Shown here in pieces: positions 41,779 through 53,102 of a DNA stretch of 64,000 bases. This stretch comes from Alopecurus myosuroides (taxonomy: Eukaryota; Streptophyta; Magnoliopsida; Poales; Poaceae). The notes under the pieces are model-generated. The model worked only from the letters and a program-made list of their open reading frames with translations. It ran no database searches and was not told the origin of the DNA. The stretch covers positions 107,830,263 through 107,894,262 of the forward strand of contig CM054059.1 of NCBI GenBank assembly GCA_028641055.1. Direction: 5' to 3'. Each line of letters begins with the position of its first letter. Within the stretch, counting starts at the first letter, position 1. The translations under genes were made by a program, and so were the position numbers.

Positions 41779-44700
41779 TGTCACATCCTCTTTTGGAGAC
41801 ATGGTTGTAAGGAGAGAAAAAGACCTAGAATTAGGGACCAACAGAAATTTTTCAGTCGATCCTGTTGTTTTTCTGAGTTTTTAAAACTCCTGATGTAAGC
41901 CTGATGTCACCTTTGAGAAATAAAGAGAGGATGGTTATCTTTTGTTCTTGTCACTTTTTGAAACTTGTTAACCTTGGTATTTGATCACCCAAGGAAGAAA
42001 ACAAGATTGGAATTTGAAATCCCTAAGGAAAAACATGATTTTTCCTTTTCTTTTTCTAGCTATCACATACACTTTTCAACCCCATTTAATTCCTTAAATC
42101 CAAATTCTTTTTGGATATTTCTTTGGTTGTCATCCATATTTATGATATGGAGTTGCTCAACATGCTCAAAGAAATATTTTTGAAGCAGAGGAAATAATGT
42201 TTTCATGGATGGTTTTCTGCCTAGTTGAAAAACAGGAAAAAAGGAAAAACCAGAAAACTACCCCTGTTTCACCCTTGTTTTCATCCACTTCCACATTTTC
42301 TAAATTCATATAAAAATTTGTTTATGCATCTAGATGATGTGCTCTTTGAAACCATACCTTTATCTTTCAATTTAAAAATTGTTTGCTGTTCCAAAACAAC
42401 ACTCACTTTCCCTATCTGCTATCTGTTTCCAGACTTAGAAAAATTCAGAATTCCTTAACTGAATTTTTCTGTAACTGAACTCAAAAATCCGACAGTTCCT
42501 GCACCCGATCCAAACTTCTCGAAATATTTGTTGTTGATCATCTAGGTGCCAAGCCCTGTTGCAAAACCACTTGCCCACACCACCAGGTATCGATTCCAGC
42601 CCCTGGTTTGGTTTCTGGCGCGACAGAAGGGGAGGAAGGCTCCGTGCCAAGGATGGTGCCGTCGGGCCACCATGTCATCAGAGCACAGTGGCTACCCGTG
42701 CCCTGGCTCTCTCCTTCCACGACCTAGGGCCTGGTCAAGCATGGCATGGATGCCACGAAGCTCCCTCGGCCTCTCCACGTGTTGTGCACGGCCTGAGGGA
42801 GAGCACGAGCTGGCAATCGCCATGTCTGCCGTGGCGAGCGCCCGAGCACAACCCTCCCGTGATCGCTCGGGTATAAAGACCTCGCACCCCTCTCCGCTTG
42901 TCACCCGCCTCGCCACACTCACCGCATTCACCTACACCCGCTCCCCTCTCGATATGATTCCTCTGTGAGAGCCCGAGGGCCTCGCGTTCGCCGTTCTGGC
43001 CGCGGAAAAGAAACCCGAGCACTGCCTTCGTCTCTCCCTATACCCTCTCCATTTTTGGTTCCTCTATTTCCCCTACTCGAGGCACGAATGCCTGACACCC
43101 TCCCTTGCTCTTTGCCTTGCAGAGCTGCCGCCGCCGTGCTCGACGCCGTCGGGGACCGCTCGGTGCGCACGGGCAGAGCAAGACGATCCAGGATTAGCTG
43201 CGGCCACGAATCCGTCGCGGAACCTCCACTGCATCGCCTCGTCCCCAACCGCCGACTCCCATCAAGCCCTAGGTGAGCACCCACCCGTGCGGGTTTCTGC
43301 CGAGCTCGCCGTGGCTCTGTCTCGAGCTCGAGGAAGAAGAAACGGTGTGCACCGCCCGTTTTTAGATCAACGGTTCTGTTTGAATCCCTCTGGATCTAAT
43401 ACTGGCCGTTAGATCTGGATCGAACGGTGGCTTACCGGTTCGCTTAGGCGCGAAGGCGAGCTGGGCCGGCCCAGCGCAACGCGCCCTGGCGCGCAGTGGC
43501 CGAAGGCCCGCTAGGCCTGCGCTGTCCGTTTTTATTCTTTTTCTAAATTCCTGAAATCGTCCTAATCACTTTAATCATTCTAAAAATACTTAAACCCCAA
43601 ATCTGGCCACTCCAATTTTCTCCAGTGTACCTGCATGTTTTCCTAACCACATGCAAGTGGCAGATCCACATTTGCATCCCTGGTTTGAACATGAAAAATC
43701 TTGCAAACCAGCCTATCTGAGAACTTAAACATGCAATAACTTTTTATTTAGGAATCCAATGGAAGTGAGGTTGATCTCTCTGGATAGATATTTTTGAGCT
43801 CTAACCAGATCAGTTGACCTCACATGCACTTGAGTTTCCTATTTAAAATGACATGCAAAATGGTAAACAACCAGAGAGCCACTAAATGAATTTTTTGAAT
43901 TTTTCTAAAATGCTTTTTGAGCTAAATCCTTTTGGATGAGCTTCTGAATGATTAGATCTATCATATCCTAGATTTGTGTGATGTTTTGAGTTGTAGAATA
44001 ATTTTGGCATGCATTACAAGTTTTATAGTGTTCTGCCATGTTTTGAATCTCATGTTTATTTAATTTGCTAAGTGTATGAATGCCTTGTGTGATCTTACTA
44101 GCATGTGTAGGAGTTGTTTTCACTGCCATATGGTTGTTATCTTATAGATCTATCATGTTGGAATGAATATTGTTCATGAAAATGCCATGGTTGTCATGCA
44201 TGTCAATATATATGTCTATTTTCCATTTTCTTAAATTAATAGAGTTGTTTGCCACAAGTACTTTCATGCCATGATTGTTTTCAGGCCATGCATGTATAAT
44301 ATGCCTCTGTTATGTGTTTGCTTAGCCTCTGGTTGCATGCTTAGTTATGTTTTATTATTAGATTATGCCTTGCATGTGTATAGAAATGCTTGTTTTCACA
44401 TCTCTTGCTAGTTATTTGTGTTCTAGATTATTTTTCCATGCTATGTACTCATTTTGGTGAATGACCAGAGAGTCATAACACTCTTTATGGCTTTGTATGA
44501 GAGTGGTACACCCACTGGACTCATGCCATAAATTTGCTACTTGTCTTGTGAAAGACTATGTCATGCCATGCTTGTTTCTAGTGATTGTTTGAGTGTTTTA
44601 GCATTATGTAGCATTGTTATTTTTGGGGTGTTTCTTTTAGATGAATGCTTGCTGTATGTGTGCTGTACTAGCTTGTGTTTGTCTTTGCCTTGTTCTGATT

Positions 44701-46307
44701 GAGTGTTTTCTTTTTATCTTTTTACGACGTTAGATAACGAAGAGACTATTGCTCCTGAAGAGGTTTTCTGTAACTCTTGTTTATTTCAAGAGTGTGATCA
44801 AGACCAGGGCCAAGGAAAGCCATCCTAAATGCTTGCTTCTGTTTTACTTACCATGCATATTTTACTTCTGAAGTTTTTACTTAAGTGTTTCAAGTTACTT
44901 CTTTCAAAGTAAGACATGGTTTTGCCGCTCTTTTAATTTGTCGTAGCCACTCCATAATCTTGGTGTTACCAAGCCCTTAGGAATTTTGGAGCCATACTTA
45001 ATCAACTTAAGTCCCTTAGTGGACCCTTAACTTGATGTTTTTGGAAAGCAAAAAGTCTTGGAAAAACCCGAGGAAAGGTGGGACCTTGTCCGAGGGAAGA
45101 AGGATTGTTTTCAGCTTGTTTTCCCAAAATGACACATAACCTAGTCTTCGCCGGCCAACCAAGACGTACTGCCACACTACCTCAAAATGGGTACGGGGTC
45201 TAGCTAATTTCTTGTCGGTGTTAGTCCGTGCCTACCTCAAAGTGCTATAGGGGTTAGAGTCCCCCGAACCGAATTGTCGCCAGGAGGGAGAAACGGGACA
45301 TTCACAGTGTGGGGATTAAGTTCGCCACCGGTTGCAACAGTTGGGTCTCCTGCCATGGCGGTGTGTTGTCAGGGGAAACCGGATCGATACGGCTGACTCA
45401 CTCGGTGCCGGGGAGAACAAACCCAATTGAAGGGGTAGTCATTTACTAGCACGGACATAGTGGATGGTTAGGACCAGTTTTCCGATGTTTGCATACTGTC
45501 TTGGACAGTCCATGGTTGTTCACGGCGGATGTACTGGATCTTGTGGATTTGTACACCTCTGCAGAGTAAAACTATTCAGAATAGCCGCGCCCTCGGATAT
45601 GGGCAGTTGAATGGCCATGTAGCTAGTATTGTGTCAATGTTTTCGAAAAGCTGAAAACTGGTTTATGATGTTGTACCTGGGAGGTACGTGAAAGGGAACA
45701 ATTGTACCTTTGAGGTACCGGAGAAAGGTTGGTTCGAAAAGGTTGTTCTTCCAAAAAGATTGTTTTCAAAAGAGTTAAAATTGTTCAACCATGTTGAGTC
45801 TTATATTCACCATGGATAGTGCAAGCCTTTAATAAAGTAGCCATCCTACTACCACTTGCCATACTTGCATTTTGGGCTACATTTAGGGTGTCTTGCAGGA
45901 GCACATTCAAACGTACTCAGGTTTGGTTTCGTCCCTGGCTATTGTCTTGGTCAGATTTCGAGGAGCCGTCTCAGGAGGATACCTTTGAGGAGGAGTACTT
46001 TGACGATCCCGCTTACTAGGCACGTCTCCCGGTCAGCAGCCTGTGGTGCTAAGGCGTTGACATGGGTTCCGCTCGTCGTGTTTGCTTCCGCTACAATAAA
46101 GCAGTTATGCTATGTGTGTGTGTCGCTGTCCTGCGTGACAGTTGTCTCAGACTTGGTCGATGGACCATTTGTGTAAGACTATGTTATTCGTGTAATGGAT
46201 GTGAACTCTGATGTACCATCTCTAAATATGTTGCTCATGACTGTCGATCTGGGATCATGAGTGTATGCATATTGGCGGTCTCGGACATCTGGTCTGGGGT
46301 CCCCACA
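41779..46307 (+). repeat. Tekay Gypsy 3' LTR
   Basis: 4529 bp, TGTCACATCC...CCCCACA; 99.4% like the 5' LTR by eye. Lacks 7 bp near 42250 and has several base changes, including one in the TATA box. Confidence 0.95.
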
Positions 46308-46829
46308 CCCTGGGAGATAGCAGTTGAAGCAGACGCCCGCGAACTCAGGCGGTACCGGCGAACGCGGGGAGGGCACGGTCGCCGCAGCAGCCTCCAGCGC
46401 CGCCGCGCGCTGCGCCGCTTTGCGCTTCCTCCAGAGCGACTTCCGGGATGGCGCTGACGGGACCCACGTCAGCCTCCCCTCGATGCCCCCGCCAGCCTGC
46501 GCCGTCGCTCCCGCCGCCGCCGACGTTGCGCCCAGGTCACCACCGGATCGCGCCGGAGAGTCATCGTCGGAGGAAGAGAGACCAAGTCCCGAAAGGATTG
46601 GCCGCACAGAGGACACTAACGACGCCGAGCCTTGGGTGGGCGATGCGCATCCGGCGCGCTGGCCACCGCCGACCACCTGCGCCAGAGCGCGTGAAGGTGA
46701 GCCTGCCATGAGAGCAGTGCGGAGGAAGGGGAGGGAGGGAGGGTGGTTGTCGCCTAAGACGAGCAGAGCGGTGGACGCCGGGGCTGGAGTGGCCATCGGC
46801 GCGGAGAAGGGTGGGGGACGCTCGCTCAC
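46308..46829 (-). pseudogene. Zinc-knuckle/DUF4283-like protein, N-terminal part
   Basis: Minus-strand ATG at 46829 opens 172 aa before the Gypsy edge: Pro/Ala/Ser-rich N-terminus, an Asp/Ser cluster, a basic Ala-rich helix (SLWRKRKAAQRAAALEAAA), then the first half of a CCHC knuckle (VCFNCYLPG) that is cut at the CCCTG TSD. The rest is at 31444-29136. Beyond 46312 the open frame reads LTR sequence and means nothing. A hAT-like element sits 52 bp upstream of the ATG. Confidence 0.75.
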
Positions 46830-46881
46830 TCTGTAGCCCTTTCACTTTGAAACAAGCAAGAATTATAAAATTCAACGTGAG

Positions 46882-47709
46882 CAGGGCCGGCCCTGGCAGG
46901 GGCCCAAGGGGGCAGCCGCACGGGGCCCAAAAATTTTGAGGGCCCCCTCCAGATATATGCATACTATATATGGTATGTGCTTGTACAAAAAAAGAGTCTT
47001 TCGGTCACCAATAGATTGCATCAAGCTTATTTCTGCTTGAGTGGTCGTTTCCACTAAGGGTACATACATGGATGGATGTATTCGGTTTTGTTTAGTTCCA
47101 CATCCACCCATGTCTCTTGTATCGCGTACCTGCGCACATAACACACACGACGCTCTAACGCCCTGACACGACCCCTCTCGTCTCGCGTACCTGCGCACAT
47201 AACACACACGACGCCCTAACGCCCTGACACGACCCCTCTCGTCTATGTCTCTCGTCTCGCCGCACACAGCACGCCGGTCTACTCCTGCCGCGGACGCCGC
47301 CGCTGCCCGCTGATTGGTTCGCCGTCTGCCACTAGCCCGCTACCTATCTTTATGATAATCTAAGACAGAAGAGCCGTCGGCCGTGCCGTTAAACATAGGT
47401 ACGTTGATGATAGCTTCGGTGATCTGATCTTCTTTTATTTATTTTTTTGGTATTTTATGCTCTAATTTTGATTCATATTTTTCTTATGTTAGTATTATTA
47501 TGAAGTCTGAATCCGATGCTTCTAAATGGAAAAAAAGGGAAAGAGGACCAAAAGATGGTAGATTCACCCTGGCCCCCAAAAACTCGAGTAAAAATCCGTG
47601 TCCCTTTTTTTTTTTTCTTCGCTATCTTTTTCGCTGCACTAGCTATTTACACTAAGGGGCCTAAATTTCAGTTTTACCCTGGGCCCCGAAAATCTCGGGG
47701 CCGGCCCTG
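46882..47709. mobile_element. hAT-like non-autonomous DNA transposon, TSD AACGTGAG
   Basis: 828 bp with terminal inverted repeats CAGGGCCGGCCC (outer 12 bp identical), flanked by a perfect 8-bp TSD AACGTGAG (46874-46881 and 47710-47717). An 8-bp TSD and CAGGG ends fit hAT. No transposase frame. Contains a 61-bp tandem duplication. Confidence 0.88.
47123..47244. repeat. 61-bp tandem duplication inside the hAT-like element
   Basis: Two copies (47123-47183, 47184-47244) differing at one base (CGCTCTAACG versus CGCCCTAACG). Confidence 0.9.
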
Positions 47710-47976
47710 AACGTGAGGCACCGGTCTTGTTTTGGAGCTCACCTAGGCCGATGTGAATCCGGTCCGGGGTGGAAATCGAAGACCAACTCCGAACCCAGCT
47801 AGGTTCGCATGTACTACTTCCCTTGATTTTTTTCTTTCGCGTACACCTTTATATTGAGCGAGCCGCCGCTGCTCCCTCTTCTTCAGAAATCCCCACATCA
47901 AAGGTTTCCTGTGAATCCACTCGAAAATCAATCGAAGCCTGGGCGAGTTGAGGTGCAGCCGATCATAGATCTGCCG

Positions 47977-48465
47977 ATGGCCGACAAGAAGCAGCTTCCG
48001 CTGAATCCCTGCACCACCAATTCGAGGGGTGGCGCATCAGGATTACCGATGGACGGCGGCGAGGCGTCTTCGCCGGAGCCGTCTACCACGAAAAGCTTGG
48101 ACCAGGTGGAGAGGGAAAGTGCACCGAAGAGTCCCAAGTTGTGCGCCACTAAAAGGAAGGGGGATTCTGGCCTCGCAAAGAGAGAGGACGCGGCGGACGA
48201 AGAGGCAGCGGCCGAGAAGCCTGCCGTGACAGTGGCGGCCGCCGAGACGATGGAGCAGGAGGATGCTCCCAAGATCGGCAAGGTCCATGAAGAGTGCAAA
48301 GCGCGATACGAGGCACTTATGCAGGAGCTGTTTGGTGGTGGCCCTGGCTCAACACCTGTGAGGGTCATGAAACATCCCCCGTGCATGTCATATCCTTCTC
48401 AGGAGGAGGAGGAGGAGGAGCTTGGCGTGGTGGATGATGGGAATCTGCCGCCGGTAAGCAACTGA
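47977..48465 (+). CDS. Hypothetical protein, probable first exon or gene fragment
   Basis: ATG at 47977 gives 162 aa. The frame is open back to 47854, but the preceding codons are poor and an upstream TTTATATTG (47848-47856) could be the TATA box. The protein is Lys/Glu/Ala-rich with Ser-Pro sites. The most structured part is KIGKVHEECKARYEALMQEL at about 104-123, followed by GGGPGSTPVRVMKHPPCMSY and six Glu. I do not recognise a family. The end reads CCGCCG before GTAAGC (48454), a good splice donor four codons ahead of the stop, so the true gene probably continued in another exon that is not found here. Codon usage is GC-rich, unlike the surrounding repeats. A reverse copy of 35 bp of the coding region lies downstream. 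Confidence 0.5.
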   Translation: MADKKQLPLNPCTTNSRGGASGLPMDGGEASSPEPSTTKSLDQVERESAPKSPKLCATKRKGDSGLAKREDAADEEAAAEKPAVTVAAAETMEQEDAPKIGKVHEECKARYEALMQELFGGGPGSTPVRVMKHPPCMSYPSQEEEEEELGVVDDGNLPPVSN

Positions 48466-48660
48466 GATGAGGAAGAAGGGCGACAGAACCTTGGATAGCG
48501 GAATCTTCCATTTGGTGCGGGGCTGATCTTGACAAAGTTGCATATAGGACTACAACTGTCAACGCGTGTACTTCAATCCATATACGCTTTTATAAAAAAT
48601 GCCTTATTACAGTTGGGGGCATCCTCCTTGCCGATCTTGGGGGCATCCTCCTGCTCCATC
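48249..48660. repeat. 35-bp inverted repeat, coding exon versus 3' flank
   Basis: Positions 48249-48283 (in the ORF) and 48626-48660 are reverse complements with one mismatch, loop 342 nt. Part of the 3' arm (GGGGGCATCCTCC) is also repeated directly at 48615-48627. Confidence 0.85.
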
Positions 48661-48679
48661 TTATGCGAAGCAGTTTCGT

Positions 48680-49054
48680 GTTTTAGAATCCTGTAGCAGC
48701 AACCACTCTCATATATGGAATGCACTTTAATTTGATAAACATTGAGTGTTTTTTTTAATGCTCCACGCTACATGATCAATCCCTCCAGATTGTGTACACA
48801 TGTTTAATGAAGTAGCAAGCAAACGTTCAGTGTTTCCATGCTACTATAGTTATCTTTTTTTTGTAAATGCTCCACACTACATGATCAATCCCTCCGGATG
48901 GGTGCACTAGAACAGAGCAGGCCATTTAAGGCATAAACAGCTTTCTACCCTGATAGTCTCATACCATTTTGGCAAAACCATAATAAATTACTCATGGCAT
49001 AAATAGCTTTCTATCCTGATGTGCACCGGATTTAGAAATACCCTTGAATATTAA
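48680..49054 (+). repeat. Two direct copies of a 3'-flank unit
   Basis: 48690-48790 and 48830-48930 share ATGCTCCAC..CTACATGATCAATCCCTCC. A third, more diverged copy is at about 49880-50010, extended by GGGCGCACTAGAACAGA.. to a common end. No gene seen. Confidence 0.6.
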
Positions 49055-49760
49055 TGGCTTTGGGGACTTAACATGGACTGTACATGGTCAGGTCTGGTTA
49101 TCACATTTGATGGAGGCACCAGTTCGGACAAAGTGCATTGCAGCTAGCTCGCCCAGGTTCGGCACCGAATAACCCAGTTTGAACAATTCTTTGGCAACTC
49201 AAAATTCCTAGCAAGCTAAAAAAATTGCGTGGAGAGCTTACATGTGATTATACCCCTCAAGTATATTATCGTGAGCCGACATGTGGGGACATGCGGCAGT
49301 GTCATATCTGTCACCTAGCGGCGGAGGACATTGCTCATCTCTTGTTCTGGTGCCCTTCAGCGCAAGAGATGTGGAAATTGCTAGCGGTAATCTCGAGAAT
49401 TGTGGAAGCCACCGGGGTGGATCGTGCTGGCTCGACGGTCTTGGAGTTTCTTCTCCGAAGAGAGAACATTGGTATTACCGGGATTGAGCTGATTTGGACT
49501 AAAGGAGATGATCGCCATGACCAAATGCAGGATGTCGGTTCTAAGTATTGCCGCCAATGAAGCTAAATGCATGAAGAAACAAAGTCCATCACGGCAAAGA
49601 TGGATGAGACCGGAGCCTAGATAAATGAAGGTAAACTTTGACGGTTCTTTCCACCTTGATGCTTATGCAATTTTTGCTGGAGCGGTGCTTCGTGATTTTG
49701 AGGGACGATTCGTTGCGGCAACTACTATTTATCTACCAAATGTACATCAATCCGTAGATG
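49055..49760 (+). pseudogene. LINE fragment: zf-RVT module and RNase H-like end
   Basis: The frame 49225-49560 contains CHICHLAAEDIAHLLFWCPSA, the zinc-binding zf-RVT module at the end of plant LINE reverse transcriptases. From 49625 the sequence KVNFDGSFHLDA and GAVLRDFEGRFVAATTIYLP is the RNase H-like (RVT_3) domain that follows it. Frames are interrupted and the 5' RT core and the 3' end are missing. The first 190 bp match 4620-4816. Confidence 0.75.
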
Positions 49761-50886
49761 TTTCATATAATTTTTTTATAGTTGGACACTTGTTTTGGAA
49801 TGTTGTAGCAGCAACCTTTCAATGTTTCCCTGATAGGTTTCACAAAAAAGTTAGCTGAAATGTGAAACATATTTGAAATATATTACTCTTAGATATGAAA
49901 TGCACTTTAATTTTCATAAATATTGAGTGTTTTTGTGAATGCTCTATACGACATAATCAATCTCTCCGCATGGGCGCACTAGAACAGAACGGGCCATGTA
50001 AGGCCCTCCAATCACATACTCACTCCGTCCTAGTTTATAGGGGACAATCTCGAAACCATGCACTCCCGCCTCTTAGCCATATTTGCATTAATTATCTTCT
50101 AATTAGTGGTTGGTTGGATCTTTTCACGCATCTCCACGAATGCATGCAATATATCAGCCACAATCAACTAGCACATTGGTCCCAGAGATTTGTTATATGT
50201 TCCCTATAAACTTGGACCGATGGAGTAACATTTTGGCAATATACTCACTGCATACCCTTTGAAAAAATGAATGTGTGTGTGTGTGTGTGATGTTCGGCAA
50301 CTGGACACGATTAACAAATAAACTCATGTGTCGCACACGATTTTTTAAAAGCAATGTAAAAGGCAATTGCACACGGGTTTAAAAATAATTGTGTCCGATG
50401 CATCATAAAAACGTCATAATGGGTATATATTTTTGGCACAAGGACACCTTTTATCATAATAAACAATTGTGCCAAACGACTTTTCAACTTTTTAGTTTAT
50501 AAAAATGCCCATAAGGGGGTATTTTCTACAATGCATTGCAGATGGTTCTTATGAGAAGAAATAGTGTGTGATGTAAAGTACAATGGCATGCCGTTTTTCA
50601 ATGCAAAAAGATGTATAATGTAAAGTCAATCACATATGGTTTAAAAATAACTGAGTGATATACACCACAAAAACAGTTCATCATAATGGATCCATTTTGA
50701 CACAAAAAGGTGCCTTTCCCCAAACTAAACAACATTGCAAGCAATTTTTCTACTTATTTATAAAAATGCCATTTTCCACTTTCTAAGTATCAAAAAATGG
50801 GAATTTTTGTGAAGCGGGTAAAAAAAAGGTGCAAAATGGCACCTATGTATTTTTCACACAAAATACATTATGTTTTTGGATAATTC
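49761..50886. other. AT-rich unassigned sequence
   Basis: Includes the third copy of the 48680 unit (49880-50010) and a (TG)n tract at about 50271-50289. Repeated words such as TTTAAAAATAA and CATCATAATGG suggest a decayed DNA transposon, but no terminal repeats could be fixed. No gene seen. Confidence 0.4.
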
Positions 50887-51795
50887 TGATACATGTCAAA
50901 CGTATCTATAATTATTTATTATTTCATACTTGATTTATATCATTGTTACATGGTTTACTATGGTTTTATGATATTTATTGGACCAACCTATTAATCCAGC
51001 CTAGTGCTAGTTTCAATACATTGCAGAAAAGACCTAAAAGTAAAAATGCTCAGAAAAATTCTAAAACAATTATAAAAATCAAACATGATAAATAAAAACC
51101 CTGGAGATAGAAGGACACCTCAAGGGGAGTCCCACAGAGGCTAGGAGGGCCCTGGGCGCAACCACCCCCTAGCTCACGCCCACAACCTGCCTGGGAGCCC
51201 CGTGGCTCATATCTTGATGTCCTTCATACTATATATCTGTAGAGACTAAAAACCTCTAACCCCAAGAGGATTTTTTTCAAATATGATGCGAGCTCCGAAG
51301 CCATCGAAAATCATAATTTGCGGGACATAAGTTCCTATTCTGCCACCCTGCCGAGATAGGGGTTCACCTCCGGAACCATCTCCATTCACGTTGTTACCTC
51401 ACATGATGATGTGGGAGTAGCCCTTACTCGGAGCTGAGATCTTGTACTAATAAATATGTGGTTATCTCTCTCTCTCCAATGGTGTGATATTGATTGTGAT
51501 CATGAGCTATGTTAATATAGTTGAATCATATGTTATTCCCCTTCTGTTTCTTGCATTGGATATGCTGTTGCTCAAGTGGTTGATGTCTAGTATAGTTTTC
51601 TGAAGTCCGATATTAGAGGGGTGTTAATCATGAGTTTGTTTTTATTTGTTATATTGAATAATGAAATTATGAAGTTTCTCGATGCTTGTTTACAGTATGA
51701 TTTTCATGGTAGCATGGTGAAAGTGTGGGTATCTTGTTATATCAAAAAGGCACCATTAAAGAAACGTTTTGTGTATGTTTGTTAGTACTATCTAT
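50887..51795 (+). repeat. Gypsy LTR fragment (TGATACATGTC... type)
   Basis: Begins TGATACATGTCAAACGTATC and follows the known order of Sabrina/WHAM-like LTRs: the GGACCAACCTATTAATCC block, GCGAGCTCCGAAGCC, the CTCTCTCTCTCC tract, and AAAGGCACCATTAAAGAAAC near the end. The 3' boundary is unclear; no internal domain follows. Confidence 0.65.
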
Positions 51796-52524
51796 AGATG
51801 CCCATGGGGCTAGAAGAGGTTGCCCAAGATGAGGTCCGGGGTAGCCATCGTGAGAGGGTGTGCTGGCTACGGGCCTTGGAGGTGTATTCTAGTGGGAGAT
51901 CTCTCGGGAGAAGAATCGCTCGTAGGGTCTCTGGATTTGGTAGGGTGACTTCTTTTGGGATCATGCTTATGCATAAGACATAATATGGTTTTCGAGGGGA
52001 GAAACAACGCTGGTGAGAAGCGCTTAAAAATTCATGGGAGACTTCTTTTGGGTTTATGAGATTTGGTCATATTTGATATGTTAAGTTGTGCAAAGACTAT
52101 AATATCCCTTAATTGTGAATGTCAATATCTCACATAGATCTACACACTGATAGGAAAAATGTAACCTTAATCTTCTACTACAGGTTTACATATGCATCCA
52201 TTGCTCCGATTGTCAGCCTGCCATATAGCTTATGAAATAGATCCACTTCACTTCGGTCTAAATTGGAGATAAATAGAAAACCTCAACTAACTTCTATAGC
52301 TAAGCCAAGATGCGAACAATCAGGTGGTGGCAAGAGAATATGACTACGGGTACAAGGTAGTTAACATCGACACTAGTTTTGTGTAATTGGGAGAAAACAC
52401 GTGAATCTGAACATGTATTTCAACAAGAACATATATGTTCCAAAATACATGACTTCCATTTGTCTAAATGTAGATGTATATGGACATGTTTTAGTGTATA
52501 CATACATGCATGTGTTGATTGCCA
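51796..52524. other. Unassigned sequence
   Basis: No convincing gene, terminal repeat or known element. Short open frames (51798-51983) have no recognisable motif. Confidence 0.4.
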
Positions 52525-53080
52525 CTAGAGTACCCCAAGGGTTTTCTGTCCTCGCGTCTGGCGATCAGGCGTCGAGTTCCCACGTCGTCTTTCTCGCCTT
52601 CGATCTCCCTTGTGATCGAAACTCGTGTCCTACTGTGTCCTGGAGTTTCCCTGCTGGAGGTGCTTTGGCGCTCTTAAACCTCGTTGTAGTCTCAGCGAAT
52701 CCCTTGTTTCGCCTAGGGCCGGCACCATGGCAGACACCAGATCTTCTAGTTCTGGCTCGAGGAGTAAAAGTTTGCCAAAAAAAAGTGAGGGGAGAAGACG
52801 GATCCCAGGAGGGGGCTAACTCTGAGATCCCCCATAGTGAAGGTATTAATTCTCTGTTTGATCGCCTAGAAACCGTAGAGGAGGAATTTGATGATCTGGT
52901 AATTGAAGAAACATATGTAAACATCGCTAAAAGTACACATTGGTTGGTGATGCGTGTGTAACACACTTTCATTGGGAGACCCCAAGAGGAACGTATGAAG
53001 AGCATAGTAGCAAGTTTCCCACAGACAGAAACCAAGGTTGAATCGACCAGTAGGTGGAAGGGTCGAGTAGTGCATAGTAG
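52525..53080 (+). pseudogene. LINE ORF1 5' fragment (DUF4283-type)
   Basis: GC-rich 5' UTR-like stretch, then an ATG at 52728 with ADTRSSSSGSRSKSLPKK, and in the next frame NSLFDRLETVEEEFDDLVIE, the usual start of the DUF4283 region in grass LINE ORF1. A frameshift lies at about 52790 and a stop at 52959. ORF2 does not follow. Probably not part of the same copy as 49055-49760, whose order would be reversed. Confidence 0.6.
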
Positions 53081-53102
53081 CAACGTGGAGTTACTAGCAT
53101 CT

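Larger units (their letters stand above)
31445..46307 (+). mobile_element. Complete Tekay-type chromovirus Gypsy, TSD CCCTG
   Basis: 14,863 bp. LTRs 31445-35980 (4536 bp) and 41779-46307 (4529 bp), TSD CCCTG at 31440-31444 and 46308-46312, Met-tRNA PBS, PPT, a 271-aa extra ORF and a 1483-aa gag-pol ORF, all on plus and intact. About 28 single-base differences and one 7-bp indel separate the LTRs (about 0.6%). Integrase after RNase H defines Gypsy; a C-terminal chromodomain-like module points to the chromoviruses, Tekay/Del clade. The element could be autonomous. Confidence 0.95.

Noticed and set aside
50271..50289. (TG)n tract
   Set aside because: Ordinary short microsatellite.
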